A stretch of 64,000 nucleotides of DNA from Pseudobdellovibrionaceae bacterium (GTDB taxonomy: Bacteria > Bdellovibrionota > Bdellovibrionia > Bdellovibrionales > Bdellovibrionaceae), in contig JAHBUW010000014.1 of the NCBI GenBank assembly GCA_019637875.1, positions 1 through 64,000 on the forward strand. Reading direction: 5' to 3'. The notes under the pieces were generated by a model that saw only the letters and a program-made list of their open reading frames with translations, searched no databases and had not been told where the DNA came from. This document shows, in pieces, positions 33,829-42,632 of this stretch. Position 1 is the stretch's first letter, and each line of letters starts with the position of its first letter. A program made the position numbers and the translations under genes.

Positions 33829-35202
33829 ATGAGAAATTCGCTCTTCCGTTCGCGGGCTTGGCTCCATGTTTTGATTTCGATTGTGCCGGTCATCTTGATC
33901 CACGCTTCGGCCTCGGCCGACTGTAGCGCGCCGGCGGGGCTGCCGGGCCAGGTGAACCTGCGGGGAGCACCCCAGAAACCTTATTTCTGCGATGGAGTCC
34001 GCTGGTTCGAAATGAACTTCATCGAAGCTGGCGGGACGGGGGCGGGGAGTTGCACCCCGGCGGAGCTCGGAACTTTCGCGAATCGGAGCGGGTCTTTCAG
34101 ACTTTGCAACGGATCGGACTGGCTGAGGCAAACCACGGACACGTTGATCTTGGGCAGCTGCACGACTCAAGGGGAACTCAAATTTGACCCCCTCACCCAA
34201 GTGCTTTCGGCTTGCGACGGCGGAATCCTGCGGACCGCGAAGCTTCCCGCTCCCGCCGTCGTCTACAACGCGACCGGATCGCTCCAAACTTATTCCGTCC
34301 CGCCCGGAGTCACCCGACTGACCGCCCGTATTTGGGGCGCCGGCGGTGGAGGTGGGGGCGGAGCCCGTAAAGGTGCGGCCGGAGCTCCGCGCACGGGCGG
34401 CTCGGGCGGCGGCGGGGCCTACAGTGTGGTGCAGTTCGACGTCACACCGGGAGAGACTCTGAATCTTTATGTCGGGCGCGGTGGGGGCGGCGGGCGCGCG
34501 CTCCTGCACACCTTTCTGATCATCTTTCCCTCGTCTTATACGTCGTCGGGCGGCGGCGGGGGCGGGCTGAGTGCCATTCAGCGGGCCTCGGACTCCAGTT
34601 GGCTCGTGGCCGTCGGCGCGGGCGGAGGAGGCGGCGGAGCTGACGAACAGCTGACCGCCCCGGCCACCGGCGGTCGCGGGGGCGCCGGTGGCGTTCATCT
34701 CGGCGAAGATGGCGTCAGCGCGACGTCCGGTTCTTCTGGCGGCCGCGGCGCAACCTCCACCTCGGGCGGAGGTCCGGGCACCGGTTCGTTCGCCGCGGCC
34801 GCCGGCGCGGGCGCCCTGAGAGCCGGAGGCTTCGGCGCGGGAGATTCGGGAACTCGGGATCCGGCGTCCTTTTTTAACGGCGGCTCACCGGGGCTTGTGC
34901 TGGACAACCAGATCCCCACCGGAGGTGGCGGAGGTGGCGGAGGCTACGGTGGTGGCGGCGGTGGCGCGGGAGCGCAGGAGAGTGACGTCGGCTCTTCCGG
35001 CGGAGGCGGCGGCAGCTCCTCGACGGCCGCGAATGTTCACTGGCTTTATGGAGAGAGCGGTAGTGGTTCGACTCCGGGTGGGATCGGCATGGCCGACCGT
35101 CCGTTCGGCATCGCCGAAGGGGGCCTCGGCAAAAGTGGTGGGGACACGGGTGCAGACGGTGGTCACGGACTCATCATTCTGATCCCCGACCCCGCACCTT
35201 GA
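33829..35202 (+). CDS. Glycine-rich secreted surface protein
   Basis: A signal peptide (LISIVPVILIHASASA) is followed by about 110 residues with paired Cys and an YFCDGVRWFEM motif often seen as short repeats in secreted proteins of predatory bacteria. From about residue 150 a glycine-rich domain starts (SVPPGVTRLTARIWGAGGG, then VTPGETLNLYVGRGGGG), resembling the glycine-rich domains of phage fibres and bacterial adhesins. The rest is long runs of Gly/Ser/Ala to the end. Its coding strand gives a long antisense frame at 33691-34698 that is a shadow. A surface or adhesin role is inferred. Confidence 0.75.
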   Translation: MRNSLFRSRAWLHVLISIVPVILIHASASADCSAPAGLPGQVNLRGAPQKPYFCDGVRWFEMNFIEAGGTGAGSCTPAELGTFANRSGSFRLCNGSDWLRQTTDTLILGSCTTQGELKFDPLTQVLSACDGGILRTAKLPAPAVVYNATGSLQTYSVPPGVTRLTARIWGAGGGGGGGARKGAAGAPRTGGSGGGGAYSVVQFDVTPGETLNLYVGRGGGGGRALLHTFLIIFPSSYTSSGGGGGGLSAIQRASDSSWLVAVGAGGGGGGADEQLTAPATGGRGGAGGVHLGEDGVSATSGSSGGRGATSTSGGGPGTGSFAAAAGAGALRAGGFGAGDSGTRDPASFFNGGSPGLVLDNQIPTGGGGGGGGYGGGGGGAGAQESDVGSSGGGGGSSSTAANVHWLYGESGSGSTPGGIGMADRPFGIAEGGLGKSGGDTGADGGHGLIILIPDPAP

Positions 35203-35274
35203 TTGCGCGCGGCAAGATCACAAGGTGATTGGACGCGCCGCGAATCCTCCTCCCTCCGAGGGGAATTTTTCCTT

Positions 35275-35303
35275 TTGACTCCACTCTTTGGATTTCTTTA
35301 AGC
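35275..35303 (+). promoter_or_regulatory. Candidate sigma-70 promoter of leucine dehydrogenase
   Basis: TTGACT, a 17-base spacer and TTAAGC. The -35 box is good and the -10 box poor. It ends 46 bases before the ATG. Confidence 0.35.
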
Positions 35304-35349
35304 TCCCGCCTCGAGTGAATGCTCAACTGAGGAACAGGGGTCAAAGATC

Positions 35350-36465
35350 ATGGGGACATTTGAAGTCATCTCGAAGCACGGCGATCATGAGCAAGTGGTT
35401 TTCTGCCACGACAAGTCGGTCGGCCTGAAGGCGATCATCGCCATCCACAATACCTCACTGGGTCCGGCCCTCGGCGGAACGCGGATGTGGAACTACAAAA
35501 ACGAAGATGACGCTCTGATCGACGTTCTGCGCCTCAGCCGTGGGATGACCTACAAAGCGGCGGCCGCCGGTTTGAACCTCGGCGGCGGAAAAGCTGTCAT
35601 TATCGGGGACTCGAAAACACAAAAGTCCGAAGGCCTTTTCCGCGCGTTCGGCCAGTTCGTGAACTCACTGAACGGTCGTTACATCACCGCGGAAGACGTT
35701 GGGACCTGCGTTCAGGACATGGAGTACATCTTCATGGAAACCCCCTGGGTCACCGGGATCCCGAAGGATTTCGGCGGATCGGGTGATCCGTCACCCTATA
35801 CGGCGCACGGCGTGTTGATGGGACTGAAGGCCGGCGCGAAATTCAAGTTCGGCACGGACGACCTCAAAGGCGTGCGCGTCGCGGTCCAGGGCCTGGGGAA
35901 CGTCGGTACTCACCTCGTGAAATACCTCGTTCAAGAGGGCGCGAAAGTCGTCGTTTCGGACATTGATCCCGATAAAATCAAAGCCCACGTCGATCAGTAC
36001 AATGTCACGGCGGTCGCGCCGGAGCAGATCGCATTCACCGAATGCGACATCTTCGCGCCTTGCGCCCTGGGTGCGGTCGTGAACGATCAAAGCGTCAGCA
36101 AATTGAAGTGCCAAGTGATCGCGGGCGGAGCGAATAACGTTCTTGCTGAGCAGCGCCACGGTGACCATTTGCGTGAACTCGGCATCCTGTATGTTCCCGA
36201 CTACGTCATCAACGCCGGCGGCCTGATGAACGTCTTCGTGGAGCTCGAGGGCTACAGCTCGGATCGTTCGTTCGAAAAGACCCGTAAAGTCTACGACAAC
36301 TGCATGCAGGTCTTTGAAATTGCCAAACGCGACGGCATCGGTACCCACCTTGCCGCGGACCGTCTGGCAGAGCATCGCATCGAAACCGTCGGTCGCCTGA
36401 AGCAGCGGCATTCGGGGAAATCGATCCGCAATTTCGGCACTTTGAAGGAAGTCTTCAACCGCTAA
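35350..36465 (+). CDS. Leucine dehydrogenase-type Glu/Leu/Phe/Val dehydrogenase
   Basis: The enzyme deaminates branched-chain amino acids to oxoacids with NAD+. The 371 residues match leucine dehydrogenase: LGPALGGTRMW, MTYKAAAAGLNLGGGKAVI with the two active-site Lys (69 and 81), and the Rossmann motif VQGLGNVGTHL. The C-terminus carries PDYVINAGGLMNVF. Substrate preference among Leu, Val and Phe is inferred from the GTRMW motif and length. The gene probably has its own promoter. Confidence 0.93.
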   Translation: MGTFEVISKHGDHEQVVFCHDKSVGLKAIIAIHNTSLGPALGGTRMWNYKNEDDALIDVLRLSRGMTYKAAAAGLNLGGGKAVIIGDSKTQKSEGLFRAFGQFVNSLNGRYITAEDVGTCVQDMEYIFMETPWVTGIPKDFGGSGDPSPYTAHGVLMGLKAGAKFKFGTDDLKGVRVAVQGLGNVGTHLVKYLVQEGAKVVVSDIDPDKIKAHVDQYNVTAVAPEQIAFTECDIFAPCALGAVVNDQSVSKLKCQVIAGGANNVLAEQRHGDHLRELGILYVPDYVINAGGLMNVFVELEGYSSDRSFEKTRKVYDNCMQVFEIAKRDGIGTHLAADRLAEHRIETVGRLKQRHSGKSIRNFGTLKEVFNR

Positions 36466-36469
36466 TTGG

Positions 36470-36498
36470 TTGACGCCCCGAACGGGCTTATAGAGAAT
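36470..36498 (+). promoter_or_regulatory. Candidate promoter for the yfgM-bamB-like pair
   Basis: TTGACG, a 17-base spacer and GAGAAT, ending 27 bases before the ATG. It lies in the short gap after the leucine dehydrogenase stop. Confidence 0.4.
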
Positions 36499-36525
36499 AT
36501 CCGGACTTTGAACCAAGGATGATGG

Positions 36526-37311
36526 ATGGACTCGAATAAGCCCGCTTCAACTCTGCGTAAACCCAAAAAAGAACTCGATATCGTCACCACCGAACTCAAA
36601 AAGGGTTTCGAGTGGACCACCAAACACACCTCGCTGGTTGCGGGAATCGTTGGCGTTTTGGTTCTCGTGGGGGGCGGATACGCCATCTACTCCACGCTTG
36701 CGAAAAGCAAAGAGCTCGATCTTCAGTCGAAATATTATGATCTCGAAGCGGTCGTGAATAAGAAACGCGCCGATTTCGAAATGGCGAAAAATCCCCCGCC
36801 CGCGACCCCCGATCAACCGGCGCCCGCACCGACGGCGAAGCCCTCGGGCGATCTGCAAAAAGATTACGGCGACGTGACCGCGCAGCTCGCGGACTTCGCA
36901 AAACAAAATCCCGGCTCGACCGCGGGCTCTATGGCCGCATTGAATCTGGCGTCCCTGCAGGCGGAATACAACCAGACCGAAGCCGCCATCACGACTTTGA
37001 AAAGCGTGACGCCGCCGAAGACTTTCCTGGGCGCGCTCGTGCAGATGGAACTCGCCACGCAATTGGCGAATGCGAACAACTGCGCGGATGCCACCGCCAT
37101 CTGGCAACAGCTCACGAACGCACCGAACGCCCAATTCCTGAAGGGCGAGGCGAAGTTGAAGATGGGACTTTGCGCGGAATCGCAGGGTGACCTGACCAAA
37201 GCGCAGAGCTTCTACAGTGAAGTCGAGCGCGACTACAAAGACTCGGCTGCGGGTCGCTCGGCTTCGCAGTACCTACGTCTGCTCGCAATGAAAAACGAAG
37301 CGGCGAAATAG
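36526..37311 (+). CDS. YfgM-like tetratricopeptide membrane protein
   Basis: The product (261 residues) has a cytoplasmic N-terminus, a membrane helix at about 35-57 (SLVAGIVGVLVLVGGGYAIYS), a Pro-rich linker and a helical repeat region with paired helices (LQAEYNQTEAAITTLKSV, AKLKMGLCAESQGDLTKAQSFYSEVERDY) like TPRs. E. coli YfgM has this layout and is encoded just before bamB, as here, and helps periplasmic chaperone traffic. The ribosome site AAGGATGATGG lies directly upstream. Confidence 0.7.
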   Translation: MDSNKPASTLRKPKKELDIVTTELKKGFEWTTKHTSLVAGIVGVLVLVGGGYAIYSTLAKSKELDLQSKYYDLEAVVNKKRADFEMAKNPPPATPDQPAPAPTAKPSGDLQKDYGDVTAQLADFAKQNPGSTAGSMAALNLASLQAEYNQTEAAITTLKSVTPPKTFLGALVQMELATQLANANNCADATAIWQQLTNAPNAQFLKGEAKLKMGLCAESQGDLTKAQSFYSEVERDYKDSAAGRSASQYLRLLAMKNEAAK

Positions 37312-37324
37312 ATCGGGGTTCGTT

Positions 37325-38497
37325 TTGAAGTGGAACTTGAAGTTCGTTCTGATGATCGTGATGGCCGGAGCCCTTTCGGCCTGCGCGCAGCTTGAAAAAC
37401 TGACCGAAAAAAGCCCCCGCCGTCACTTCCAGGTTTCCGTGGACTGGGTGAAACGCGGTCCCGAAAAAACGAACCTCAATTTCCGTAAAATCAATCGTTT
37501 CCAGTCGATCGCTTTTGAACACCCCAAGGCGGGGCCGGCCCTGATCCAAGGCAACGCCATCGACGGCGTCGTGGCCTATCGCCGCGCCAATGGCCAAGAG
37601 ATCTGGCGTCGCCCGATCCCCAATGGCGTCGAGGCGGGGGCGATCCTTCAAGGGGAGCATTTGTTCTTCGGTGGGCTCGACGGCATGTTCTATGCGGTGA
37701 ACGCGGTGGACGGCTCGGTCTTGTGGAGCTTCCCGACCCGCATCGAAAATATCGCCGATCCGTATTTCCACGATGGTCTGGTTTACTTTTTGACCGGCGC
37801 GAACACGCTGTACGCACTGGACGCAGAGACCGGGAAACAGGCTTGGCTTTATTCGCGCCAGGACGGGCAGGCCCTCAGTATCCGCGGCGGTTCGAAGCCG
37901 GCCTATCAGAACGGCAGCATCTACGCGGGCTTCTCGGACGGCTCGGTCGTCGCGCTCAACGCCAAGACGGGCGCACTCAAGTGGGAAAAGCAGCTCAATC
38001 GCAATAAACGTTTTCGCGATCTGGATTCGGCCCTCACGGTGGAAAACGAATTCCTGTACGTGAGCGGTTTCGACGACTCCTTTTACGCCCTTCGCTCCGC
38101 GACGGGTGAAGTCGCCTGGAAATTCGATCAAGGCGGGTACGGCGCGATGACCGTCACCGCGGATCGGATCTTCTACGCTTCCAGTGAATCCGAACTCGTG
38201 GCGCTGAACAAAGCGACCGGACAAAAGGTCTGGGGGGCGATGCTGAAGACGGGGCTTCCGACCGCGCCCGTGCTCAGCCGCGGACTCGTCGTTTTCGGCG
38301 CTTCGCAAGGCGCGCTGACCTGGGTGGACGCCGGAACGGGCCGCGAGGTCGCGAAGTTCGACACGGGGTCGGGCATCCTCGCTCAGCCCTACGTCGACGA
38401 AAAAAACAATCACCTGTACGTGATTTCAAGCGAAGGAAACGTCTACGCGATCAATGCGGGCTGGAAGCTCGCTTCGCTGATTCCTTATTTGCGCTAA
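37325..38497 (+). CDS. bamB: BamB-like PQQ-repeat outer-membrane lipoprotein
   Basis: BamB is a beta-propeller lipoprotein of the outer-membrane barrel assembly machine. The start is TTG 37325, giving a signal peptide with lipobox LSAC. Seven or so PQQ-like blades follow, each with a G-VWR or YALDAETGK-like motif (VYFLTGANTLYALDAETGKQAWLYS, YVSGFDDSFYALRSATGEVAWKF). The length (390 residues) matches BamB. It follows the yfgM-like gene by 13 bases, which supports the assignment; a different PQQ-binding role cannot be excluded. Confidence 0.8.
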   Translation: MKWNLKFVLMIVMAGALSACAQLEKLTEKSPRRHFQVSVDWVKRGPEKTNLNFRKINRFQSIAFEHPKAGPALIQGNAIDGVVAYRRANGQEIWRRPIPNGVEAGAILQGEHLFFGGLDGMFYAVNAVDGSVLWSFPTRIENIADPYFHDGLVYFLTGANTLYALDAETGKQAWLYSRQDGQALSIRGGSKPAYQNGSIYAGFSDGSVVALNAKTGALKWEKQLNRNKRFRDLDSALTVENEFLYVSGFDDSFYALRSATGEVAWKFDQGGYGAMTVTADRIFYASSESELVALNKATGQKVWGAMLKTGLPTAPVLSRGLVVFGASQGALTWVDAGTGREVAKFDTGSGILAQPYVDEKNNHLYVISSEGNVYAINAGWKLASLIPYLR

Positions 38498-38521
38498 ATC
38501 TCTACCGGCCAAGGAGGTCCC

Positions 38522-38932
38522 GTGAAGATGAAGTTGATCCTTTTCGTGGGCGTGGCGGCGGTGCTCGCCGGCTGCGCTTCGGGCAACTGCCGTAAACATC
38601 AAGCCGAAACCAAAGCCGAAGCGGCGGCGGCCACGACCGAAACCAAGGCCACGAAAAATCCGGAGGCTCCCATGGCTAAAGTCACCGATCGCATCCGCGT
38701 TTTCAAATACGATGGCAGCCTTCAGTGCAATCAAGGTAAAGCCATCTCCCTCGAGACCATGCAAAAAGAGCTGAAAGGAATCGAAGTGTTCTCGTCCGAG
38801 AATAAACCCGATTCTTTGATGCGCATTCAGCAGTGCGGAACCCCCACGGGCCGCGCCAACGTCTTTGAGATCGCGCGCGAGAACCTCGATGCCGCGAAAA
38901 AACTCGGCTTCCAACTCTGGACCTTCGACTGA
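38522..38932 (+). CDS. Small lipoprotein
   Basis: GTG 38522 follows AAGGAGG by four bases. The signal peptide ends LAGC (lipidated Cys), then an Ala/Thr/Glu linker, then a folded part of about 80 residues with two Cys (LQCNQ, IQQCG). No family recognised. It is 24 bases past the bamB-like gene and its TGA lies at the beginning of the next open frame, so it may be the third gene of the operon. Confidence 0.75.
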   Translation: MKMKLILFVGVAAVLAGCASGNCRKHQAETKAEAAAATTETKATKNPEAPMAKVTDRIRVFKYDGSLQCNQGKAISLETMQKELKGIEVFSSENKPDSLMRIQQCGTPTGRANVFEIARENLDAAKKLGFQLWTFD

Positions 38933-39012
38933 CGGCGACCCGACTCCTCGACGAACTGGAAATCCAGATTCGCGAGGGCCGTCTGCGTGACGTTCAAGAA
39001 CGACTCGAAAAA

Positions 39013-40407
39013 TTGCGCCTGACCGGCTGGGACGAGGCCCACGTTTTACGTGCGGCGAACCTCGCGCGGCGAGTGCATCGGCCCCGTTTGACCTTGAAGT
39101 GGCTGCACGCGCGGATCCGTCCCGAGGCGGGGCTGCGGCAGTCCCCCGCCAGTCCGGAAGAGGTCTGCGAGTACGCCGTCGGCCTTCACCGCATCGGCGC
39201 TTATCGCGAAGCCTTGGAGCTTCTGGAGGCCCCCGGCGTGGATGCGGCTCCGCAGGCGCGCCTGTACCAGGCCTTCACGCATTTCGCGCAGTGGGACTAT
39301 GGACGGGGACTCACGCTGATCGAGTCTTATTTGCGGCATCCCGGACTGACGGACGTTTACCAGCGTCGCGTCGGGCTCATCAACCAGATCGCGGCCCTCG
39401 TGTTTCTTGAGGACTATACGCGCGCCCTCGCGGTGGCGGATCCGCTTTTGGAAGAACTTCGGCGCGACCAGCAGAGCCTGCTGTGGGCGAATCTGCTGGA
39501 GCTTCGTTCGCAAATCCATATCGGTCGCGGGGATCTGAGTTCCGCGCGCCAAGAGCTCAAAGAAGCCCGAGAGCTGCTGCAATCCTTTGAAACGGTCGAG
39601 GGTCTATTCGTCGAAAAGTGGACCGCGATCGTCGATGCGCTCGAGCGCAAAGATCCCGAGGTCCTGCAAGACTTCCGCGGCCGCGCCTTGAAACTCGGAC
39701 ACTGGGAGACCCTGCGCGATCTTGATTTTTATCGCCTTAAAATTGCGCCGAACGAACGTGAGTTCCGTTGGCTTTACTTCGGCACCCCGTACCCCGCGTA
39801 CCGACGTCGTTTAGAGCAAGAGTTCGCGACGCGTTTTGCCCCGCCGGCCGACGGCTGGGTCGGTTACGGCGACGGGGCGCACGTCGAGATCGATCCTCTA
39901 CGCGTCGGCGACGAGGTGGGCGAGATCTCGCACCGGATCCTGGTCCTGCTCTTGCGGGACTTTTATAAACCCCAGCGGGTGGGGGAAATCTTCTCGGCCC
40001 TTTTTGCGGACGAGTATTTCAACCCGACGTCTTCGGTCAACCGCGTTCACCAGAATATGAAGCGGGCGCGTGAGTTCATCGAAACCTTGGGTTGGCCCAT
40101 TCGTTTGGAAGAACGCGACGGCGGCTACGGGATTCGTCTCGGCGAACAAACAAAACTTTTCGCACGCGTGCATCCGCTCCCGTTGACCACGGAAGGCTTG
40201 GTGCTTGAATCCCTGCGTCCGCATTTCGGCGAGAAGGATTTCTCGGCCCAAGAGGTCGCGGTCGCTTTGGGGGCCTCTTTGGCCAAAGCCGGACGGCTTC
40301 TGAAACGCGCCTCCGAAAGCGCACAAATTGAAAAGACGGGGGCGGGGAAGAACACCCGCTACCGTTTGATCTCGCCGGCCGGAATCGCAAACGGCGACTC
40401 ATTCTGA
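39013..40407 (+). CDS. TPR protein with a C-terminal winged-helix-like domain
   Basis: From TTG 39013 the product has 464 residues. The N-terminal 260 are helical repeats of TPR type (EVCEYAVGLHRIGAYREALELLEAPG, LLELRSQIHIGRGDLSSARQELKEARELL). Residues 300-380 read as a winged-helix DNA-binding region (HRILVLLLRDFYKPQRVGEIFSALF, SVNRVHQNMKRAREFIETLGWPI, YGIRLGE), followed by a further helical wing at the end. It is probably a regulator. The coding pattern continues 28 codons upstream to a CTG that overlaps the preceding stop, so the real start may be earlier. Confidence 0.72.
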   Translation: MRLTGWDEAHVLRAANLARRVHRPRLTLKWLHARIRPEAGLRQSPASPEEVCEYAVGLHRIGAYREALELLEAPGVDAAPQARLYQAFTHFAQWDYGRGLTLIESYLRHPGLTDVYQRRVGLINQIAALVFLEDYTRALAVADPLLEELRRDQQSLLWANLLELRSQIHIGRGDLSSARQELKEARELLQSFETVEGLFVEKWTAIVDALERKDPEVLQDFRGRALKLGHWETLRDLDFYRLKIAPNEREFRWLYFGTPYPAYRRRLEQEFATRFAPPADGWVGYGDGAHVEIDPLRVGDEVGEISHRILVLLLRDFYKPQRVGEIFSALFADEYFNPTSSVNRVHQNMKRAREFIETLGWPIRLEERDGGYGIRLGEQTKLFARVHPLPLTTEGLVLESLRPHFGEKDFSAQEVAVALGASLAKAGRLLKRASESAQIEKTGAGKNTRYRLISPAGIANGDSF

Positions 40408-40504
40408 GAGGCCAACTCCACAAAAACGTCCCCCGCGTTTCCCGCGTGGCCCCGCTTTCTCAATTGTGAAAGGATGGAGTCTCTGTGGGGTATGGAGGTT
40501 TGGC

Positions 40505-42400
40505 TTGAAGGCATTTGTTTATCTTGCTCTCGTGACCTGCTTTTTCGCGCTCGAAACCCGCGCGGGCTCAACCCAGACCAAAGATTACGTCGACGAGGTC
40601 GACTACACACAGAAGCTTCCCGCGGGCTCACGCTGCCTTTTCGGCTGCGTCACCAACGATGACGGCACCTTGAGTCCGATCATCCGGCGTTCCACACGGC
40701 CCGTTCCGGCCGAGGTGCAAGAGGAAAAAGTCTGGGTTCCCAATCGCGAAGTCCGCTATGAGAAAGAATCCCCTCGCGCGTGTAAATTCGGCTGCGATAA
40801 AAACAAGGACGGCACTTTCTCACCACGCGTCCTGGTCCCGAAGTCCCAGGCCGCGAAATACATGAAAGACACGACGATCGCGGGCCCGAGCTCGGCGGAC
40901 ATCTTGGCCGAGGAAAATCGCCGCCGGGCCATCGCCAAAAAGCAAGCCGACGAACAGGCCCGCCTTCGCGAGGCCGCGCGGGTGAAAGCCCGGGACGAAG
41001 CCATCGTCGCCGAAGAGACTCGCAAACGCGAGATCGCGAAAAAAGCCGAAGCGGCGCGGTTAAAGGCCCAAAACGACGCGGTCGTTCCGGGCACCCGGGG
41101 CGTGGGCGTCGTTGCCGATGAGCCCACGCGATCGCGCGGGACGCGGGATGCGGCTTTGAACGAAGCGGTGAACGCGGCGACGGGGAACGACCCCGCGTTC
41201 AATAAAGGACTTCGCGAAAAGCTCGCCCGCGATCCGCTGACGAGTGGATTTACGACCCGCCAAGAATTCGAGGCCTATATGAACTCCGAGAATTTCCGGA
41301 ATCAGCCGTCGGTCGCCCGTCTTTACGTCGATGCCCGTCAACGCGCGAACGAACAGGCCTTGGGCGTGGCGGTTCCGGCCTCCGAAACTCAAGATAGCGT
41401 CCGCGCCGAAATTGAAGCACGACGTAAAAAGATCGAAGAAGAACGGGAAGCCGCAGCCCAAAGGGCCCGGGCCGAGTACGATCGTAAACTCATGGAGGAT
41501 CAACTCCCCGCGACGCCGAGTTATGAAGACACCACCCGCGAAACCCAAAAGAGCATCGAACGCCTGCGCCAAGATCAAATCAGTGCCGACGCCAATGTCG
41601 AAGCCAAGCGCCGCGAACTGCAGCAAGCCGAGCTGGAGCGGGCGCGCCTGAAGGGTACTGCGGCCGACACCCCAAACGGAGGTCTAGGTGTTGCGACGCC
41701 GGCCGGGGAGACCACGACCGGAGGTGGGCCTTGTTCGAATCGGAAAATGTCGGCGCGTGAACTTGAAAACTGCTCGATGGAGCAACTCAAAAAAGACAGC
41801 CAGGCCGCGGATCAGGCGGTCGCCCGCTGTTTCTATTCGGGTTTCGCGGCGAAGAATGGCGCGAACAACGTTTGCCAGCCGGTGCGCTCCAGTAAAGACG
41901 CAAAAGACCTTGGCGTGAAGCTGAACGGCGTCGCCGAAACGAACTGCGGCGGCGGCATGGTGATGTGCAATCCGCTCGTCTTCGGCGTCCAGTCCGACAA
42001 ACGTGCGATCTGCGTCCGCGGCACCAAAAATGCGTCAAAAGACTGCGCCAAAACCGCGAATCTACAGAGCGAAGACGCAAAAAAACGCTATCAAGAGCTC
42101 ATGAAAGATGCGGAGAACAAAAAACAGTTCAAAGAACTCATGGCGAAGCACAAACGCTCCTGTGATGCCGCGGCGATGGTTCGTTATGGCGAACACGAAA
42201 TGAATCAGATCGAGCATGATCGGGCCTTCACGGCCAACATCAAAAACCGCAAAGACAAAGAGGATCACCGGGTCACCTGCGAAGTCTTAGGCGTCGCGAT
42301 TCAGGTCGCCAAAGAGGCTCAAGGCGCACCAGAATCCGTTGCGTTGCCCACACGCGGAATCCAAGAAGGTGTACCGGTCGAGGGCGAAACTCGACGCTAA
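40505..42400 (+). CDS. Large exported coiled-coil protein with two Cys repeats
   Basis: Start TTG 40505 is chosen because GGAGG lies six bases upstream; the earlier GTG at 40466 is less likely. The signal peptide is FVYLALVTCFFALETRA. Residues 43-58 and 92-107 are repeats of one motif, C-x3-GC-x2-N-x-DGT-x-SP. Long charged coiled coil follows (ENRRRAIAKKQADEQARLRE), then the linker motif LGVAVPASETQ / LGVATPAGETT, then a Cys-rich C-terminal domain (CSNRKMSARELENC onward, with CNP, CVRG and SCDAA). No known family. It resembles the protein at 46499-48379 in size, Cys content and linker. Confidence 0.65.
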   Translation: MKAFVYLALVTCFFALETRAGSTQTKDYVDEVDYTQKLPAGSRCLFGCVTNDDGTLSPIIRRSTRPVPAEVQEEKVWVPNREVRYEKESPRACKFGCDKNKDGTFSPRVLVPKSQAAKYMKDTTIAGPSSADILAEENRRRAIAKKQADEQARLREAARVKARDEAIVAEETRKREIAKKAEAARLKAQNDAVVPGTRGVGVVADEPTRSRGTRDAALNEAVNAATGNDPAFNKGLREKLARDPLTSGFTTRQEFEAYMNSENFRNQPSVARLYVDARQRANEQALGVAVPASETQDSVRAEIEARRKKIEEEREAAAQRARAEYDRKLMEDQLPATPSYEDTTRETQKSIERLRQDQISADANVEAKRRELQQAELERARLKGTAADTPNGGLGVATPAGETTTGGGPCSNRKMSARELENCSMEQLKKDSQAADQAVARCFYSGFAAKNGANNVCQPVRSSKDAKDLGVKLNGVAETNCGGGMVMCNPLVFGVQSDKRAICVRGTKNASKDCAKTANLQSEDAKKRYQELMKDAENKKQFKELMAKHKRSCDAAAMVRYGEHEMNQIEHDRAFTANIKNRKDKEDHRVTCEVLGVAIQVAKEAQGAPESVALPTRGIQEGVPVEGETRR

Positions 42401-42565
42401 AAGATCCTATCTCGTCGTCGTGACATAATATAACTTATCGGAAAACAAAGTCCCCACGAACGTCGGGGGCTCCATTCCTCAATAATTCGTGTTCCTTCTC
42501 TTCAAAATACACCCCCAAATCATGGGGATCACTTGCGTTCTCTCACGCCGCATCGGGATTTTTAC

Positions 42566-42594
42566 TTGATCAATACCGATTCTGGTTTTGGAAT
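42566..42594 (+). promoter_or_regulatory. Candidate promoter of the barrel-lipoprotein pair
   Basis: TTGATC, a 17-base spacer and TGGAAT, ending 38 bases before the GTG start. It lies in an AT-richer 232-base gap. Confidence 0.35.
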
Positions 42595-42632
42595 TTGTCC
42601 GTCCAACACCAACGACTCGATAAGGAGATCTA

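Noticed and set aside
33691-34698. 335-codon frame antisense to the glycine-rich gene
   Set aside because: Gly/Ser repeat DNA keeps other frames open; the sense frame has a signal peptide and a known domain type.
37112-38413. 433-codon frame antisense to the bamB-like gene
   Set aside because: The sense strand has PQQ repeats and a lipobox; the antisense product is not protein-like.
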